DNA of 64,000 nucleotides from NCBI GenBank assembly GCA_023333565.1, contig JAJKFH010003627.1, positions 8,413,501 through 8,477,500 of the forward strand, in the 5' to 3' direction. Below the pieces are notes generated by a model. It was not told the DNA's origin and did no database searches. It saw nothing but the letters and a program-made list of their open reading frames with translations. Shown here piece by piece: positions 21,141 through 32,029 of the stretch (its first letter is position 1; every line of letters starts with the position of its first letter). The translations under genes and the position numbers were made by a program. The DNA comes from Puffinus mauretanicus (lineage: Eukaryota > Chordata > Aves > Procellariiformes > Procellariidae).

Positions 21141-22004
21141 CACCAAGGGGCGGCCCGGTGCACGGTGCATCACAAGGCAGCCCGCAGAGCTGTTAGTAAA
21201 GTGTAAATCCAAGAGCTGGACAAGTGGAGCCTTTTACCTTGGGATCTGCTGACAGGCACAGATTACTCCGGCTTTGCTAACGTAGCTCATTCCTGCCCCA
21301 GAAACTCTTGGGAAAGGGTTAGTAAGAATAGAGAGCGCAAAAAGCTCTCTCCTCTGCTCACACTGACATCGGTGCCAGGGAGGAAGGATGGGTGGTGGGT
21401 GGGATGCTGAGACCCCATCTTGTTGTTTCCAGGCTCCTGCCTGGCTGTAGGGAGCGAAGGTGATGCTGCGCTTCAGGGAGGCACAGCCCAGGTGACAGGG
21501 ACAGCGTCTCCAGCCAGAATTAGCCAGCAGGGAATGGGTGAGTGACCAGAGCATCCTCCCCTCCTGTCCTGACTGCTGAGTGCTCCCAAGGGCTCCTGTG
21601 CCAGCCTCTGCAGTGCTCCTGGGGAGCTCCAGAGCAAGGACAGGTCTCCCCTCCACGTCAGGCTCTCATCCCTCCTATAGAGAGCTTAGCTGCTCTTTTC
21701 ATCCATTTTTCCTTTCCACTGCATTCATTTTTTAAACCTTAATAGACATCAAAATCAGCCCACCTGGCTCAGTTTAAGGAACTGCTCTTCCCAGCAGATC
21801 AACGCTTGGGATCTGGTCTGGGCTTCACCTGACCACAGTCTGCAGGGCTTTTTCCCCAGGGTCTGCACTTGTTCAAGGTGGTCTGACTTCCACGGGAACA
21901 GGCAAAGCCAGACCAGGTCACTCTGTCCCTGGAGTCCCTGGCCAGGGGATCAAAGGGTCACCCCGCCTAGGGTCTGCCACCGAACCAGAAAACGGACAAC
22001 TTTG

Positions 22005-22062
22005 GCCAGGGGTGACGGCTGGGCTGTCACCCCAGCCAGGGGTGACGCTGGGCTGTATGACA
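22005..22062. repeat. 30-bp imperfect tandem duplication
   Basis: GCCAGGGGTGACG(G)CTGGGCTGT occurs at 22005 and again at 22035, a 30-bp period with two copies. Confidence 0.85.
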
Positions 22063-22660
22063 GTCGCTCTTCAGTCAGCCCCTTCTGCCCATCCCTACTC
22101 CTCCTCCTCGTCCCCTGGCACAACGTTTGGGTTGGGGTCCTGCTGTGCAGGAGCAGGGCAGGATGAGGCTTCGCAGGCACATCCAGGGGACCAGGCAGCA
22201 TCCCTCCCACCACCACTGCTGGGGAGGGGGTTGCACCAGCCAAGCTGCCCTCAAGCCCCATGGAGCTGGCCCTCCCCACGGCCAGGCAAACCCCACACTG
22301 ATTTATTTGCTGCCTCCAGACCCCTCCCACAGCCATGTCACAGGCAATCGGGAACGATGCCCTGCCCCGGAGAGCTTAGTGCCCGAGTGGAGTGTGCAGG
22401 AGGGGAACCCAGGTGGAGTCGGGACGAGCCCGGGTTGGGAGAAGAAGATAACGGCAAAGCTGGGGAGGGATTTACAAACCCTGGCCCAGCAGCAGGGAAC
22501 CCTCTGGGAAGAGCAGGAAAGACCTCGCTGCAAGTCACCACGGAGGAGACCGAGCGCAGGGCCAGAGGGGAGCCTCCCCCGCTGTCACCCACATGCCGAC
22601 ACAGGCGATGACAGTGTCACATCCCTTCTGCCGTTTTCAGGTGGAGGGAGGGAAATAAGA

Positions 22661-22675
22661 AAAAAAAAAAAAAAA
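22661..22675. repeat. Poly-A run
   Basis: A 15-bp homopolymer followed by CAACAAAACAAC. No retroposed gene body is recognisable upstream. Confidence 0.8.
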
Positions 22676-22684
22676 CAACAAAAC

Positions 22685-23285
22685 AACCTGCCAAGGACTA
22701 ATTAATATTTAATTTACTGCAAAATGTACTTATTATTCCCAAGTAATTGGCCGACTGCACAGCTGTGACCACTAATGAATAGAGGGGGGACAAGATGCAG
22801 GGACAGGAGGCGGGCGGGGGGAGCGCAGGGGTGGTGGTGTCTTTGATCAGACCCTGCTGCCTGCCTTTAATGTGCGTAACAAGAAAACTTAAACAGCTTT
22901 GATTTTTTTTTTTTAAAGATCTAAAAACGGCCGTGATGCCACTAATGGATTGCGTTTAGCTTATTGCACTGTAATCGCCCTATTATCGCTGCAACTTTAA
23001 CGAGGGGGGAAAAAAGGACTTTGGAAGATGGCATTTGCAAATAGGTTGTTGAATAACACTGCTGCTAAAGACAGAGAAAACAGGCGAGTCCTGCTTATTG
23101 TGATTCCTTGCATAGATTGCCAATACCTGAGGCACTCAACATCTCCGTCTCTATTGCCGCTTTTCGTTCCGTGATTGAACTATTGGCTCATTTAACTCTA
23201 AGGACGGGAAATATTTTTTTACTTGCTAATAGAAGCGTGGCTCGGCTGTGGCCCAGCGTAGATTTTTAGATCCGTTTTTTCTTGA
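22685..23285. promoter_or_regulatory. Longest enhancer-like block, with TCF/LEF-type cores
   Basis: About 600 bp begin with GGACTAATTAATATTTAATT, continue with CCAAGTAATTGGCC and CCACTAATGAATAG, and include CTTTGATC at 22841 and GCTTTGATTT at 22896 (reverse TCF/LEF cores). Further right are CCACTAATGGATTGCG, GCATTTGCAAATAGG (POU-like), CTATTGGCTC and GCTAATAGAAGCG. A GC-rich insert lies at about 22805-22835. The combination of length, site density and absence of repeats makes it a top regulatory candidate. Confidence 0.55.
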
Positions 23286-24790
23286 TGGCTTATTCTGCGG
23301 AGAGAGTTAATTTCACCCCGGTGCAGAGTGCTTAAGTGGGATTTAAGTGGCGCGTGAGTCTTTCGCTGACCCCTTCGCACAAGGTGAAATCTGCCCTGAG
23401 AGCCTCCCCTCCCCAGAGAGGGGTGCTCAGCACGAGGCGGGGACACATCCTGACACTTCAGCCTCTTAATCTGCTGCCGGGATCTGGCGTTTCACACACA
23501 GCCCTGACCTGTACGGGCACAGCTTCTGGGGACAGGGACGCCCTCGTCCCCGTGCCCCGGGGTGCCTTGGCTGGTGCACAAGGAAATGCGCCACGCGGAG
23601 GAGCGTGGGGAAGGGATTGAAAATCCTGGTTTTTCCGTCTTTCTGGGTCCTGACCTGCCCAGACCCTTGCTGTTCCCTCCCACGACAGGCACAGTCGCTG
23701 TAGCCATCACTTTTTCCCCAGGAGGCCAAGAAGACCAGAGCTGCCTTCCTCTTGCCCCGAGCCTCACCCCTCCTCTCCTCCGCTGCATCCCCCACCCCAA
23801 TTAAAGGCCTGGCGGTGGGTCCGAAGGCTCCTTCAGCTTTACGACAGCCCCGAGACCTCAGGCCAAGTTCCCATCCCGCTTCCACGGGTGTAAATCCACA
23901 GCAACTTCATGGACTTCAACGGCGCGAAAGCCAGATCAGCACTTGGCACCTCCGCGCCTCTCGGCATCCAAGTCTGTCGAGCGGCGGGCCGGGAGACGTG
24001 CCGTCACGGCCGCCCGCTGCTCCTGCCCCGTGGCTGGCTCTTCCCTCCGGCTAAAGCAAACAGCTCATCAGACGCCGTCCCGGGGAGGCTGCGCCGTGGC
24101 AGGCGGCCATGGCACACAGCAGAGCGGGGAACGGCCCCGGCAGGGGAGAGGCGTGAATCATGAGAGCAAAGAGGAGACGGAGCACACGCACCCTGCGAAG
24201 CCATCGAGCGGCTGGAGGGAGATCAAAGAAAGGCGGTGGGAAGGATCAGGGGTTGGCAGAGCTACACCTGCAGCTCAGTGGAGTGAGGAGCGATGTCCCC
24301 GACCTGCCGTGGGCCCCACGTGTCTCTGGGCAGAGACCTCGCGCCGAGATGGTGGCCTGACATCTCTCTATCCCTCTGTGAGGGACCGGTGCCGGTGGCT
24401 TTCCTACCCGGTGGGGACAGAGGCAGAGCAGGCTGGTGCATGCAGCTTTCGGGGGGGTGGACCTGCTCTGCGCAGTAGAACGTGCAGATGCACAGGGAAA
24501 AGGCAGGGATGCGCCTGGGAAGTGCATCCCCACGGGTCACGCAGCCCCTCTGATGGAAACACGTGGGCATCTTGCTGCTCGTACGTGCCTAAAAAAAGGT
24601 TGAGCAGGGTGAAAGGAAACGCACAGCTGGGAGCACACGCCTGCATGTAAGTTTTCCCATCTGGAGTAAAAATACCTGCATCTCCTGCAAGGGAAGCAGC
24701 CGTGCCGGACATGGCGCTGGCAGAGCTGGGATGAACTGGCACCGTCACCCCCAGCCTGGGCAGCGCAGGCAGGAGCTGCTGACGGTGCGG
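23286..24790. other. GC-rich intronic stretch with a CpG cluster
   Basis: CpG density is raised at about 23930-24160 (24 CpG in roughly 230 bp by hand count). A fragment of an ancient repeat lies at 23884-23920. No exon recognised. Confidence 0.5.
23884..23925 (+). mobile_element. Ancient amniote interspersed repeat fragment
   Basis: GGTGTAAATCCACAGCAACT followed by CATGGACTTCAACGG matches the internal part of the same family as 13937 (GTGTAAATCCGGAGTAACTC, then ATTGACTTCAATGG). Short, hence moderate confidence. Confidence 0.5.
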
Positions 24791-24794
24791 CCGC

Positions 24795-25010
24795 AGCCAA
24801 GATTAAAGGGCGGCTCTTGCTTCGCCTTCCTTTTTGCTTCACGTATACATCGCCCCCTTTGAATCTGCTTCAGCTTGGAGTTTAGCTTGGAAGTTTTCTT
24901 CGAAATGGGAAGAGAGTTTTTCTCTGAAACATCGCATGACTTATTAATTTTAATACATGGATTTTTTTCTTTTAAAGAAACAGCACAATAAGAACCTCCG
25001 GTCTGTTTGT
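24795..25010. promoter_or_regulatory. Enhancer-like block
   Basis: CCTTTGAATCTGC, GACTTATTAATTTTAATAC, CTTTTAAAGAAACAGC and ACAATAAGAACC form an AT-rich island. Confidence 0.4.
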
Positions 25011-25219
25011 AGGGCCGTGGATGTGTAGGAAGCTGCGCAACCCGCCCTGCCTGCGCGGGGGCGGACCCTGCCGTCAAACTCCTCGGGGAGCTGCGGACCA
25101 GAGGATGGGCTGGAGGGGCTACCAGCTCATCCCTATCACCCATGGGTGACCACCACGGGCAGAATCGGCCGAGAATGGCTCCACCCTGCAATGCAGCTCC
25201 AGCTGATATCCAAAACGGC

Positions 25220-25345
25220 CGCGTTCGGCTTGAAAGCAACTTTTGACTACACGTTGTGCATTATCCCCGTAGTAAAACCGTAACGGCAGCAGAAAACTAT
25301 ACGCTAACCCAATAAATAGTAACAGGCCCCCTCGGAGGCATTAGA
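25220..25345. promoter_or_regulatory. Small enhancer-like block beside a CpG island
   Basis: GTTGTGCATTATCCCCG, CTAACCCAATAAATAG and AAACCGTAACGGCAG lie directly next to the CpG island that follows. Confidence 0.35.
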
Positions 25346-25625
25346 GGGGAGCGTGTCAGCACACAGCCGGCCGTCTCAGCGCCGAGGGAGCCGCACAGCC
25401 AGAGGAGAGCGGGGGCTGCAAGGCGAGGAGCAGAGCGGGTGCAGCGGGGTTTGCAGGGAAGCCCCCTCTCCCTGCCCGCACGGCCCCTGTTGCACGTCGG
25501 ACCAGCTCGCACGGCTCCTCTCGGAGGATGAAATTCAAACCGAGATGCCGGGACCGAGCCAAGGGCGTCGGCGCCGCGCCAGCCCCGTCCCTGCTCCGCG
25601 AGCCATGTCGAGGGCGCTGAGCCGC
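25340..25625. promoter_or_regulatory. Intronic CpG island
   Basis: By hand count 25381-25620 is 71% G+C with 26 CpG in 240 bp, an observed/expected ratio near 0.86, which meets usual island criteria. AT-rich enhancer-like blocks flank it on both sides. It may be an orphan island or an alternative promoter. Open frames cross it on both strands without recognisable products. Confidence 0.55.
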
Positions 25626-25759
25626 AGGCAGAGGTACCACCTCTCTTCCCAGGCTCTCCATCCCCATCTCTGCCCAATGCCCAGCAGCCTCTCGGGCTGC
25701 CCCGCTCCTTCCCTCTCCCCTCCATGTTCTTGTAACGGCCGGACCAAGAAGCAGGCACT

Positions 25760-26115
25760 GCTAGAAAATCCTCCCCAAAACTACATTTTTGCCTTGCTCC
25801 TGACCGGCAGATCTTGCAGAAGAAAAATTGCCACCAGAAATAGGTTATATCATAGTTACAGGGGAAAAGCAATTTTGGTTGGGCTCTTGGCAAGCTGAGC
25901 TGGTATTTGCCTCGTGCCGCTTGATTTTCCTCGCTGGGTGCTGCCTCTCCGGCATCAGGAAGGAGCTGGCTGTCAACCCACAGAGTTTTATTTTGGATTT
26001 TATTAAACCTGATCAGAGAGGCGCCCTTTTTTTGGTCCTACCTCAAGGCGGCCCTCAGCATCTGCCAAAATAATAATTAACATGTATTTGATTAGTGCCT
26101 TGTGTGTGGGGAGGC
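25760..26115. promoter_or_regulatory. Strong enhancer-like block
   Basis: Contains AGGTTATATCATAGTTAC, GTTTTATTTTGGATTTTATT, AAACCTGATCAGAG and CCAAAATAATAATTAACATG, then GTATTTGATTAGTGCC. Repeat-free and AT-rich, immediately right of the CpG island. Confidence 0.5.
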
Positions 26116-26400
26116 TGATGCTTCGTAACCATGAGTGGCCGTTGGGAAGCGGGTCAGCACTATCCCTATTTCCCAAAAATAGGGGAGTATGGTCTTGTGG
26201 CCATGACATGACACAGGGACTCAGGACCAGAGACCGCCTGTTTGATCTCACTCATTTTCTCATGCTTTGAGCCCTCATTTCTAGAAAGAAATTGTCTTTC
26301 CCATACTTTGGCTCCCTTCTCTGTTCAGCCCTCGAGCTCAGCGGGACAGGGACTGTGCGCAGTGCTCTGCCGCTAAAGGGGCCACCTCTAAGCGCAGCCT
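26116..26400. other. Mixed intronic stretch
   Basis: The only feature is a short inverted repeat, CCCTATTT and AAATAGGG, separated by five bases (about 26163-26183), near but not matching a CArg box. Confidence 0.45.
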
Positions 26401-26495
26401 CAAGAAAAACAAATAACATTATAAATAATACAACAAAATACTAAAAGAATATAAATTATAAAAATAATGTAATAATAATAATAATAAAAATAACG
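26400..26495. repeat. A/T-rich low-complexity with AAT microsatellite
   Basis: A-rich sequence with repeated ATAA units that ends in a run of (AAT/ATA)n at about 26468-26487. Confidence 0.85.
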
Positions 26496-26700
26496 AAAAA
26501 CTCAGTCTCTGGTTCCCAGTCCTCTCCTTGCCTGAGCCAACTTTTGTCCTCCCGCTCACTCCTCCCTGCAGCTCCAGAGCTGATGCTCAACAGCTTATTC
26601 CATGTCAGCCCCCCCCAAATATCCCCAATATCAGTGTTGCAGCTTGGACACGGACACAAAAATCCAGCACAGGCGAAAAAACCCAACAAAACACCCCAGG
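26496..26700. other. Intronic stretch without recognised features
   Basis: Pyrimidine-rich to mixed sequence, nothing recognised. Confidence 0.5.
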
Positions 26701-27190
26701 GAATTTAAAAATCTAACCAGATAGGCACTATTGATGGAGAAATATAAACGCTGCTATTTCGGTGGCGGCTTCGCGAGCCCTAAACCTGAGCTGCAAAGTG
26801 GATTGTTGGGTTCGATTTGTCAAACGGGGAGGCTGGCAAGTTTGGGCAGCTTCACACGCTGTGTTTTATGGAACCTTTCAGGAACCCTCAATAAAAAATG
26901 TATTAGATTAGTAATTTGAGTCCCAAATGACCAATTTGAAACGATTGCTTTCTTATGATTTTTCTGAAAGTGCCTGTTTCATGAGAAATTGCTTGAAAAA
27001 TCAGGCAGAGTTTTTAGAGACAATTGCAACAGCACACACGAGGGCTGGGCACGATGGGTTAGAGGAACATTCATTTAATTGAGAAAGGGAAAAAAATCCT
27101 ATGTAATGCTTCCTCTGTCTTTCCCCAGCTTCTGCATTATCATAACAAGGTCTAATTCTTAAATACTTCCCCAGAAAGCAAAGTGCCTTT
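26700..27190. promoter_or_regulatory. AT-rich enhancer-like region
   Basis: Includes CACTATTGATGGAG, GATTAGTAATTTGAG, GACCAATTTGAAACG, CATTCATTTAATTGAG and CTGCATTATCATAAC. Composition is looser than in the strongest blocks, so confidence is lower. Confidence 0.35.
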
Positions 27191-27300
27191 TTCATCCCCA
27201 TATTCGGGTGGGAAGAAGGGAGGTGTGGAAAGGAGACACAACTTGCCGAGGTCGTGCATCCCGAGCGGAGCTGGGACAGGAGCCCTGTGCTGGGTTCCCA
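27190..27300 (+). mobile_element. MIR-like SINE fragment
   Basis: CATCCCCATATTCGGGTGGG, then ACAACTTGCCGAGGTCGTGC and GCGGAGCTGGGACAGG, follow the order of the MIR core (TCCCCATTTTACAG, GACTTGCCCAAGGTCACAC, GCAGAGCTGGGA). Degraded. Confidence 0.5.
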
Positions 27301-27439
27301 GCAGGTCCCAGTTCAGGCAGTTATGGCTCCTTCCCAGCAAACTGGTTTTCTTCCCCTCTGCTCGGCTCAGAGCTGCCGGCACGGGACGTCTGCCATCGCA
27401 GCGGGGCGCGCCGGAGGGGCAAGGGACAGCTGGGCTCTC

Positions 27440-27600
27440 GGTGGAGATTTATACTTCACAATATGGAGATGTATAGTATCTATAGTTCACACAAAACTAT
27501 GAGCTATGTTTTATTAATTTTATTACTAAAAATGCTAATGAAAACTGCTGTTTAAGTATGAGATGCATCTGGAATTAAGTGTACGATGACCATCCTTTCA
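27440..27600. promoter_or_regulatory. Enhancer-like block
   Basis: GTTTTATTAATTTTATTAC, AAATGCTAATGAAAAC and CTGGAATTAAGTG in AT-rich, repeat-free sequence. Confidence 0.4.
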
Positions 27601-27819
27601 ACCTAAATTATCCTACAACTCCACAACCCTGTGATCATCTTCTTCTCTGCCTTCTGCTCTCCAGACTTTAAGGACCCTTCTCACAGCACATATTCAAGCG
27701 TTCTGCCCTGACCGCAGGGCTCGAAGCATGCCTTTGCTATTTATTTAAAAGAAAACTGAGATTCTTATATCACCACTTGATTGCAGGGGTTGAAACTTTA
27801 AGGAGGAAAAAGGAATCCT

Positions 27820-27960
27820 GAGAGTCTTGTGATAAACTTGTGAAAACTGGCAATCCTGAGAATGAATCACCCTGGGATACCGTACCTGGAAGGTATTAAG
27901 GAATTACAGTATATAGCCTAATTAGGATTATTAGTCAGGGCCGGGCTGGTTAGGAAAGAT
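27820..27960. promoter_or_regulatory. AT-rich block with a perfect CArG box
   Basis: CCTAATTAGG at 27917-27926 fits the SRF consensus CC(A/T)6GG exactly and is also a palindromic TAATTA homeodomain site. AAGGAATTACAG and GGATTATTAGTC flank it. Confidence 0.4.
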
Positions 27961-28539
27961 GCAGAATTTGGAGGAGAAACAGGAGAATAAAGACTAACCT
28001 ACCCTCCATGCTCTTCTCTGTATCCTGTCTGGTAAACCCTGCCTTCGTACTCCCTACCCCCCTTAATCTCTTCCCCCCATGCTCCCGCTATGCCACCTAT
28101 TTCCCTCAGTTTCCCACTCCTGTTTTGAAAGGAGACCTCGCCCCCTTTCTTAGGAAATACAGAAAAAAGAGGGGAGTCGCTGGGCCCTTGGTGCCTCCAA
28201 CCACTGTGCGTGCAAACAGCATCCCTTCTGCCTTATCCTCCAGCCCTCCGTCCCGGGAACTCCCCGGGACAGCAGCATCTCCCCGGGAGCCTGGTCCAGC
28301 ATCCCCATCCATAACTGGGGGATGGCATCCCATTAGAGTGATCAGCTCTAACTGGGACATCTGGGCATGACTCCAGCCCAAAGTAAATTAACTCAGGTCC
28401 CAGTAACAGCAAATAGCTTTTGCAAATACATAACAACTGCGTATGTGTTGATCAGAGGTTAACCCCCAGGCAGCAGGACTGGGGCCATTTTAGGGCACCT
28501 CCAGGGGCGAAGTGATAGAACAACCCCCCCAGTATTTTT
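27961..28539. other. Mixed intronic stretch
   Basis: Pyrimidine-rich left part (28010-28110) and GC-rich right part. No exon, RNA gene or repeat recognised. Confidence 0.5.
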
Positions 28540-29040
28540 GTCGTTCAGTTTATCAACTTGATTATTAATGAAAATGCAAAAAACCAGATCACTGAAATAT
28601 GTTTACTCTTATTCTCCTTAATTGCTCCTACTGAAGCAATATTTTTAAACAGACCATTTTTTAAGACAGGAAAATACCAAGTCAGTAGGTTTTGCATAAA
28701 TGGCAATTTGCAAAACTGCAAAGGTGACATTTTTGACATGAACATTTAACAAAAAATTAATATTTTGTCTCTTTAATAAATGGGTATTTGCAAGAGAGAA
28801 TCCATTATAAAAAGGGAGCTAACGCAAAGTTCTTGAAGCCATTTCCATCAATTGCTATAAGATTTATATGTAAATATGTTAATGGTACTATTAATAATTT
28901 AATGGGGGCATGGCAAGCTGTGTTTACATAATAAATATGATTAAGTGTTTCCCTCGAATGAAGTTGCTGAACTGTCATGCTACCCCGGGTTATTATCAAC
29001 ATGGCTTTAAAATGTTAATCAGACAATCAGAAGGAAATAG
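28540..29040. promoter_or_regulatory. Most AT-rich enhancer-like block, POU-type sites
   Basis: By hand count 28561-28980 is about 30% G+C, far below its surroundings, yet it is not low-complexity. POU/octamer-like cores occur at 28574 (ATGCAAA), 28691 (TTTGCATAAAT) and 28706 (ATTTGCAAA). GGGTATTTGCAAG, CATCAATTGC, GTTAATGGTAC, GTGTTTACATAATAAAT and GATTAAGTG follow. The texture is that of a highly constrained non-coding element. Confidence 0.55.
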
Positions 29041-29190
29041 TCCCCATCCCTGCCGGACCATCCAAATTGTTTTAAACACAGCTCCCCGTCACTGCAGCAG
29101 CCGTCCCAAAAACCTTCCATGATTGCTGCGGCATTACCGGGCAGAGGCGTGGGGCTTGCTAAAGTGCATGGACGATATTTTATCTGATTT
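29041..29190. other. Mixed intronic stretch
   Basis: Nothing recognised. CATGATTGCTGCGGCATTACC is the only motif-like spot. Confidence 0.4.
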
Positions 29191-29195
29191 TATTT

Positions 29196-29290
29196 TTTAC
29201 AAGGGTGGACTAACACCATCCACTTGAATGGAATCACTTCAGATTTACTTGAGTGTAATTGAGAAGAAAATCTGGTCTGAGGTAATTAAG
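29196..29290 (-). mobile_element. Ancient amniote interspersed repeat fragment
   Basis: On the minus strand CCAGATTTTCTTCTCAATTA, then CACTCAAGTAAATCTGAAGT and CATTCAAGTGGATGG, run parallel to the copy at 13937 and to its expected continuation. This is the longest member in the window. Confidence 0.6.
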
Positions 29291-29715
29291 TCGCTGAATA
29301 TGCTTATCGCTCCTTAAATCCACTGCACATGGAGCAGGGAGAATTATACAGTCTTTGGGCAGTGGGAATGAAGCAATTTCTGGGGTGACGGGGGATGCTG
29401 CAAACTCCAGCAAACTCCTACTTCTTTGCTGGACTTCATCCACCTGGAGTTGTGGGCTCCTCCCTTGCTCGAGCATCACTGTCTCTCTAAATCTTGCTGG
29501 AGTGAAGTTTTTTGACAGCTCGGACGAAGCTGCTCTCAAGCTGCACACCACGGCGGGGCCGCGGGTGCTGCAGCGGAGTCCCCGGCTAAGCCCCCGCGCA
29601 GCCACCCTGGCTTGCCCATTAAGCCCGGCTTGCCCACTTCCAGCAAAAGCCTTTAGTCTGAGCAGGCAAGGGACAGAAAGGGTTAATTTAACTGCAGTGC
29701 AAGGCCAATCACGCT
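29291..29715. other. Mixed intronic stretch
   Basis: Nothing recognised beyond a GC-rich centre at 29545-29640. Confidence 0.45.
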
Positions 29716-30080
29716 GAGGTGTCAAACTATAATTTTATATTAGGGCCTGTAATAGTTACTAGAGTTTTACTACAATAACTACATGTCCAAGCAGAGTTTA
29801 ATGAGAAAATCTATAGTTTTGCTACGGTATTTTCTCTTAGTTTGCATAATTCCCTGAATGCAACCCAGTAAAGCTTTTGACCCGAGATAATAAAAAGGTG
29901 ATAAAAATGGGCTGTAAAACCCAGCATATACATACATATATATATATTAAACAGCCACTACAAAATTATGGGTAATTTCCACAAGATAAGACAACACAAA
30001 AAAACCCCTTCCAACACAATTAATTCAGGGGAGAACAAAACTAAATTAAACTGATAAATTTAAACTACAAGCAACACCAA
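29716..30080. promoter_or_regulatory. AT-rich enhancer-like region with TA microsatellite
   Basis: Contains CTATAATTTTATATTAGGG, GAGTTTAATGAG, GTTTGCATAATTCCC (POU-like), a (TA)n run at 29931-29949 and CACAATTAATTCAGG. The microsatellite lowers confidence that the whole block is regulatory. Confidence 0.4.
29931..29949. repeat. TA microsatellite
   Basis: CATACATA followed by (TA)n, a short dinucleotide repeat. Confidence 0.85.
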
Positions 30081-31300
30081 AATTGTGGGTCACGGACCTG
30101 ATCCTGCCTGAGCTCAGCCCGGGTGCCTTAGGGACAGGATCTATCCCAAGGAGGGCAAAGGGCTGGGTGCGTCGGGCGTGTGGGCGCGGGCTGATGGTGC
30201 ACATCACAGAGAGGGGACAGAAGTTTTCCTGCGGATGGGAGCAGCCCCCGGCTGGAGTGCTAATTCTCAGAGTTTAATTCATACTCTATGAGTTAGAAAT
30301 AGGAACAGTCTGAAGCACCGTACTGATAGCTGGCCAGCCAGCCAGACAGATGACGAGATGGGGCATGGTAGGCTTTTCTCCCAAGGACCTGCAAACAGGA
30401 GGACAACTAGTGGACAGTCTGTTTGGATGCTCAAATCATGCCCGCACCACTCCAGGTTTCATTTAAGACAGATTACATCTGTCTCGTGCATTGCTGACTT
30501 AAAAAGCATCGTCCGGTGCTCTGTGGATGACAGATCTCCCTGCGTTAGTATCCCTTCCTCCCAGGTGGAAACACAGCTAAAGGAAAGCCCACACAGGCAG
30601 GTGGTGGAAGAGCTGGAAGACCAGCTTTTAAACCCAGCCTTGGGCGTGTTAAGAAATATATACGGAGAAATTGCTGCTTGTTCAGAGCCCAAATGACGGG
30701 AGCGCTTGCAGGAAGGTCCCAGGCAAGGGCCACGCGTGGCCGGGCAGGAGGGAGCCCGTTCCACACCACCACTAGCTACCCAGGAGCAAAGCCGGCGCTG
30801 CAGCGCAGGCGGGCGCTCGCAGCTCCCAGCAGGAACGGCGCCGAGTTTAGGAACGGCCCGTGGGCTGCAACCTGCCCGGGGCAGTACGTCTGTCTGGGCG
30901 GTAAGAGCTGGTGAGCTGCATCGGCTCATCCTCCCCAACCACTGAGCTATTCCTATCAGCGAGGTTATTCCCTACAAATATCAGGTGCAGATGTACTTGG
31001 TGGTGGCAGCGAGCTCTCATGAGCCCCCATCTCCCCCTCCAAACCCCATAACCTCTCTGAAAGCTAGTGGGAAACCTTGTCCCTGGCCCAGCAGGGTCTG
31101 GGGACCATTTATTTCCACGGAGACTTTACCAAGGAAGACGCAGGTCTGGGACACGGGTCTCCAGGTTCCTGCTCCCCCATTTTCACCTCGGTTAAACCTC
31201 TCCTCACACTCCCCTTGTCCGTGTGGGTGTGATCACCGAGCTGGAGCCCGGCCGAGTTGGTGAAGGAGGGAGGAGGCTCCCTAGCTGAAAGGCACGCGAG
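30081..31300. other. Mixed to GC-rich intronic stretch
   Basis: No exon, RNA gene or transposon recognised. AT-richer spots (TAATTCTCAGAGTTTAATTC at 30259) are too short to call. Confidence 0.5.
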
Positions 31301-31500
31301 AAGGACACATTAAATCATCACACACTCTCTCCGCATTTCCTCCTCCACCCTGCGGCTGGTTACGAGGAGGTTTGGATTGTAAATACAGCAGTAACTTTCT
31401 CCATAAAAGTCAGCCTCTTCTCTCTGCCGGAGCCATCAAGGGACGGCACAACCCAGTGCTTGGGATCTAATAATAACAGCATCTTTCATTGCTACGGCAT
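31300..31500. promoter_or_regulatory. Weak enhancer-like block
   Basis: CACATTAAATCATCACACAC, GGATTGTAAATACAGC and CTAATAATAACAGC in moderately AT-rich sequence. Confidence 0.3.
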
Positions 31501-32029
31501 CTCCCGCCCCGAAGGCTGCTGAAGGGCTTCACAAGCACGCTCCGCACATTTGGATCTCATCCTGAAATGCACCTGCTTGCAGGGATGGGCAGAAAAAGTT
31601 ATTTACAGGAGGAATTCGGGGAAGGCAAGGCAGAGCAAGCTGCACTGCCACCTATTTAGGACATGGTGGCGAACATGAAATATGCCTTGGAAATTTTTAT
31701 GTGCAAAAGCAGTTTTGCTTTGGATTCTGCATCACCCTGAGGATGGAACGTTTTGTACGTCCGTACCTCGAAGTGCCCGCCTCCTACATGGAGCACGGCC
31801 GGCAGCTCCCCTTCCCACCTCCCTTCCCCACCCAGAGGGTCTCGGTGTGGGGAAGGACACCCGGGCCGGGCTGCCACCTCGGGGAGAGCACCGGGAGGGA
31901 AGCGCAAGCTGGGTCGGACGTGCCAGGCACCGGCTGCCCTGACCGGTGGCCCTTGAGGTTCATCTCCATTGGGTCTGTCTCTCTGGCAAGCTCCTGGCTC
32001 TCTGTCACCCTGCCAGCTCCGGGCTGTCC
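31501..32029. other. Intronic stretch
   Basis: AT-rich spot at 31670-31735 (GAAATATGCCTTGGAAATTT); otherwise GC-rich with no recognised feature. Confidence 0.45.

Larger units (their letters stand above)
21141..22680. other. GC-rich intronic stretch
   Basis: No exon or RNA gene. It holds the 30-bp duplication at 22005-22062 and a poly-A tract at 22661-22675. Open frames of up to about 200 codons have no family resemblance. Confidence 0.55.

Noticed and set aside
22661..22675. Poly-A tract as a sign of a processed pseudogene
   Set aside because: No gene-like body precedes it on either strand and no target duplication is visible.
25353..25898. 181-codon plus-strand frame through the CpG island
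   Set aside because: It crosses from island into AT-rich enhancer-like sequence and changes composition abruptly; no homologue recognised.
26163..26183. CArG-like inverted repeat (CCCTATTT and AAATAGGG)
   Set aside because: Core has the wrong A/T length and contains C, so it is not a true SRF consensus.
31500..31600. Possible old DNA-transposon relic (GAAGGGCTTCACAAGCACGC)
   Set aside because: Vague similarity only; no terminal repeats or second matching segment.
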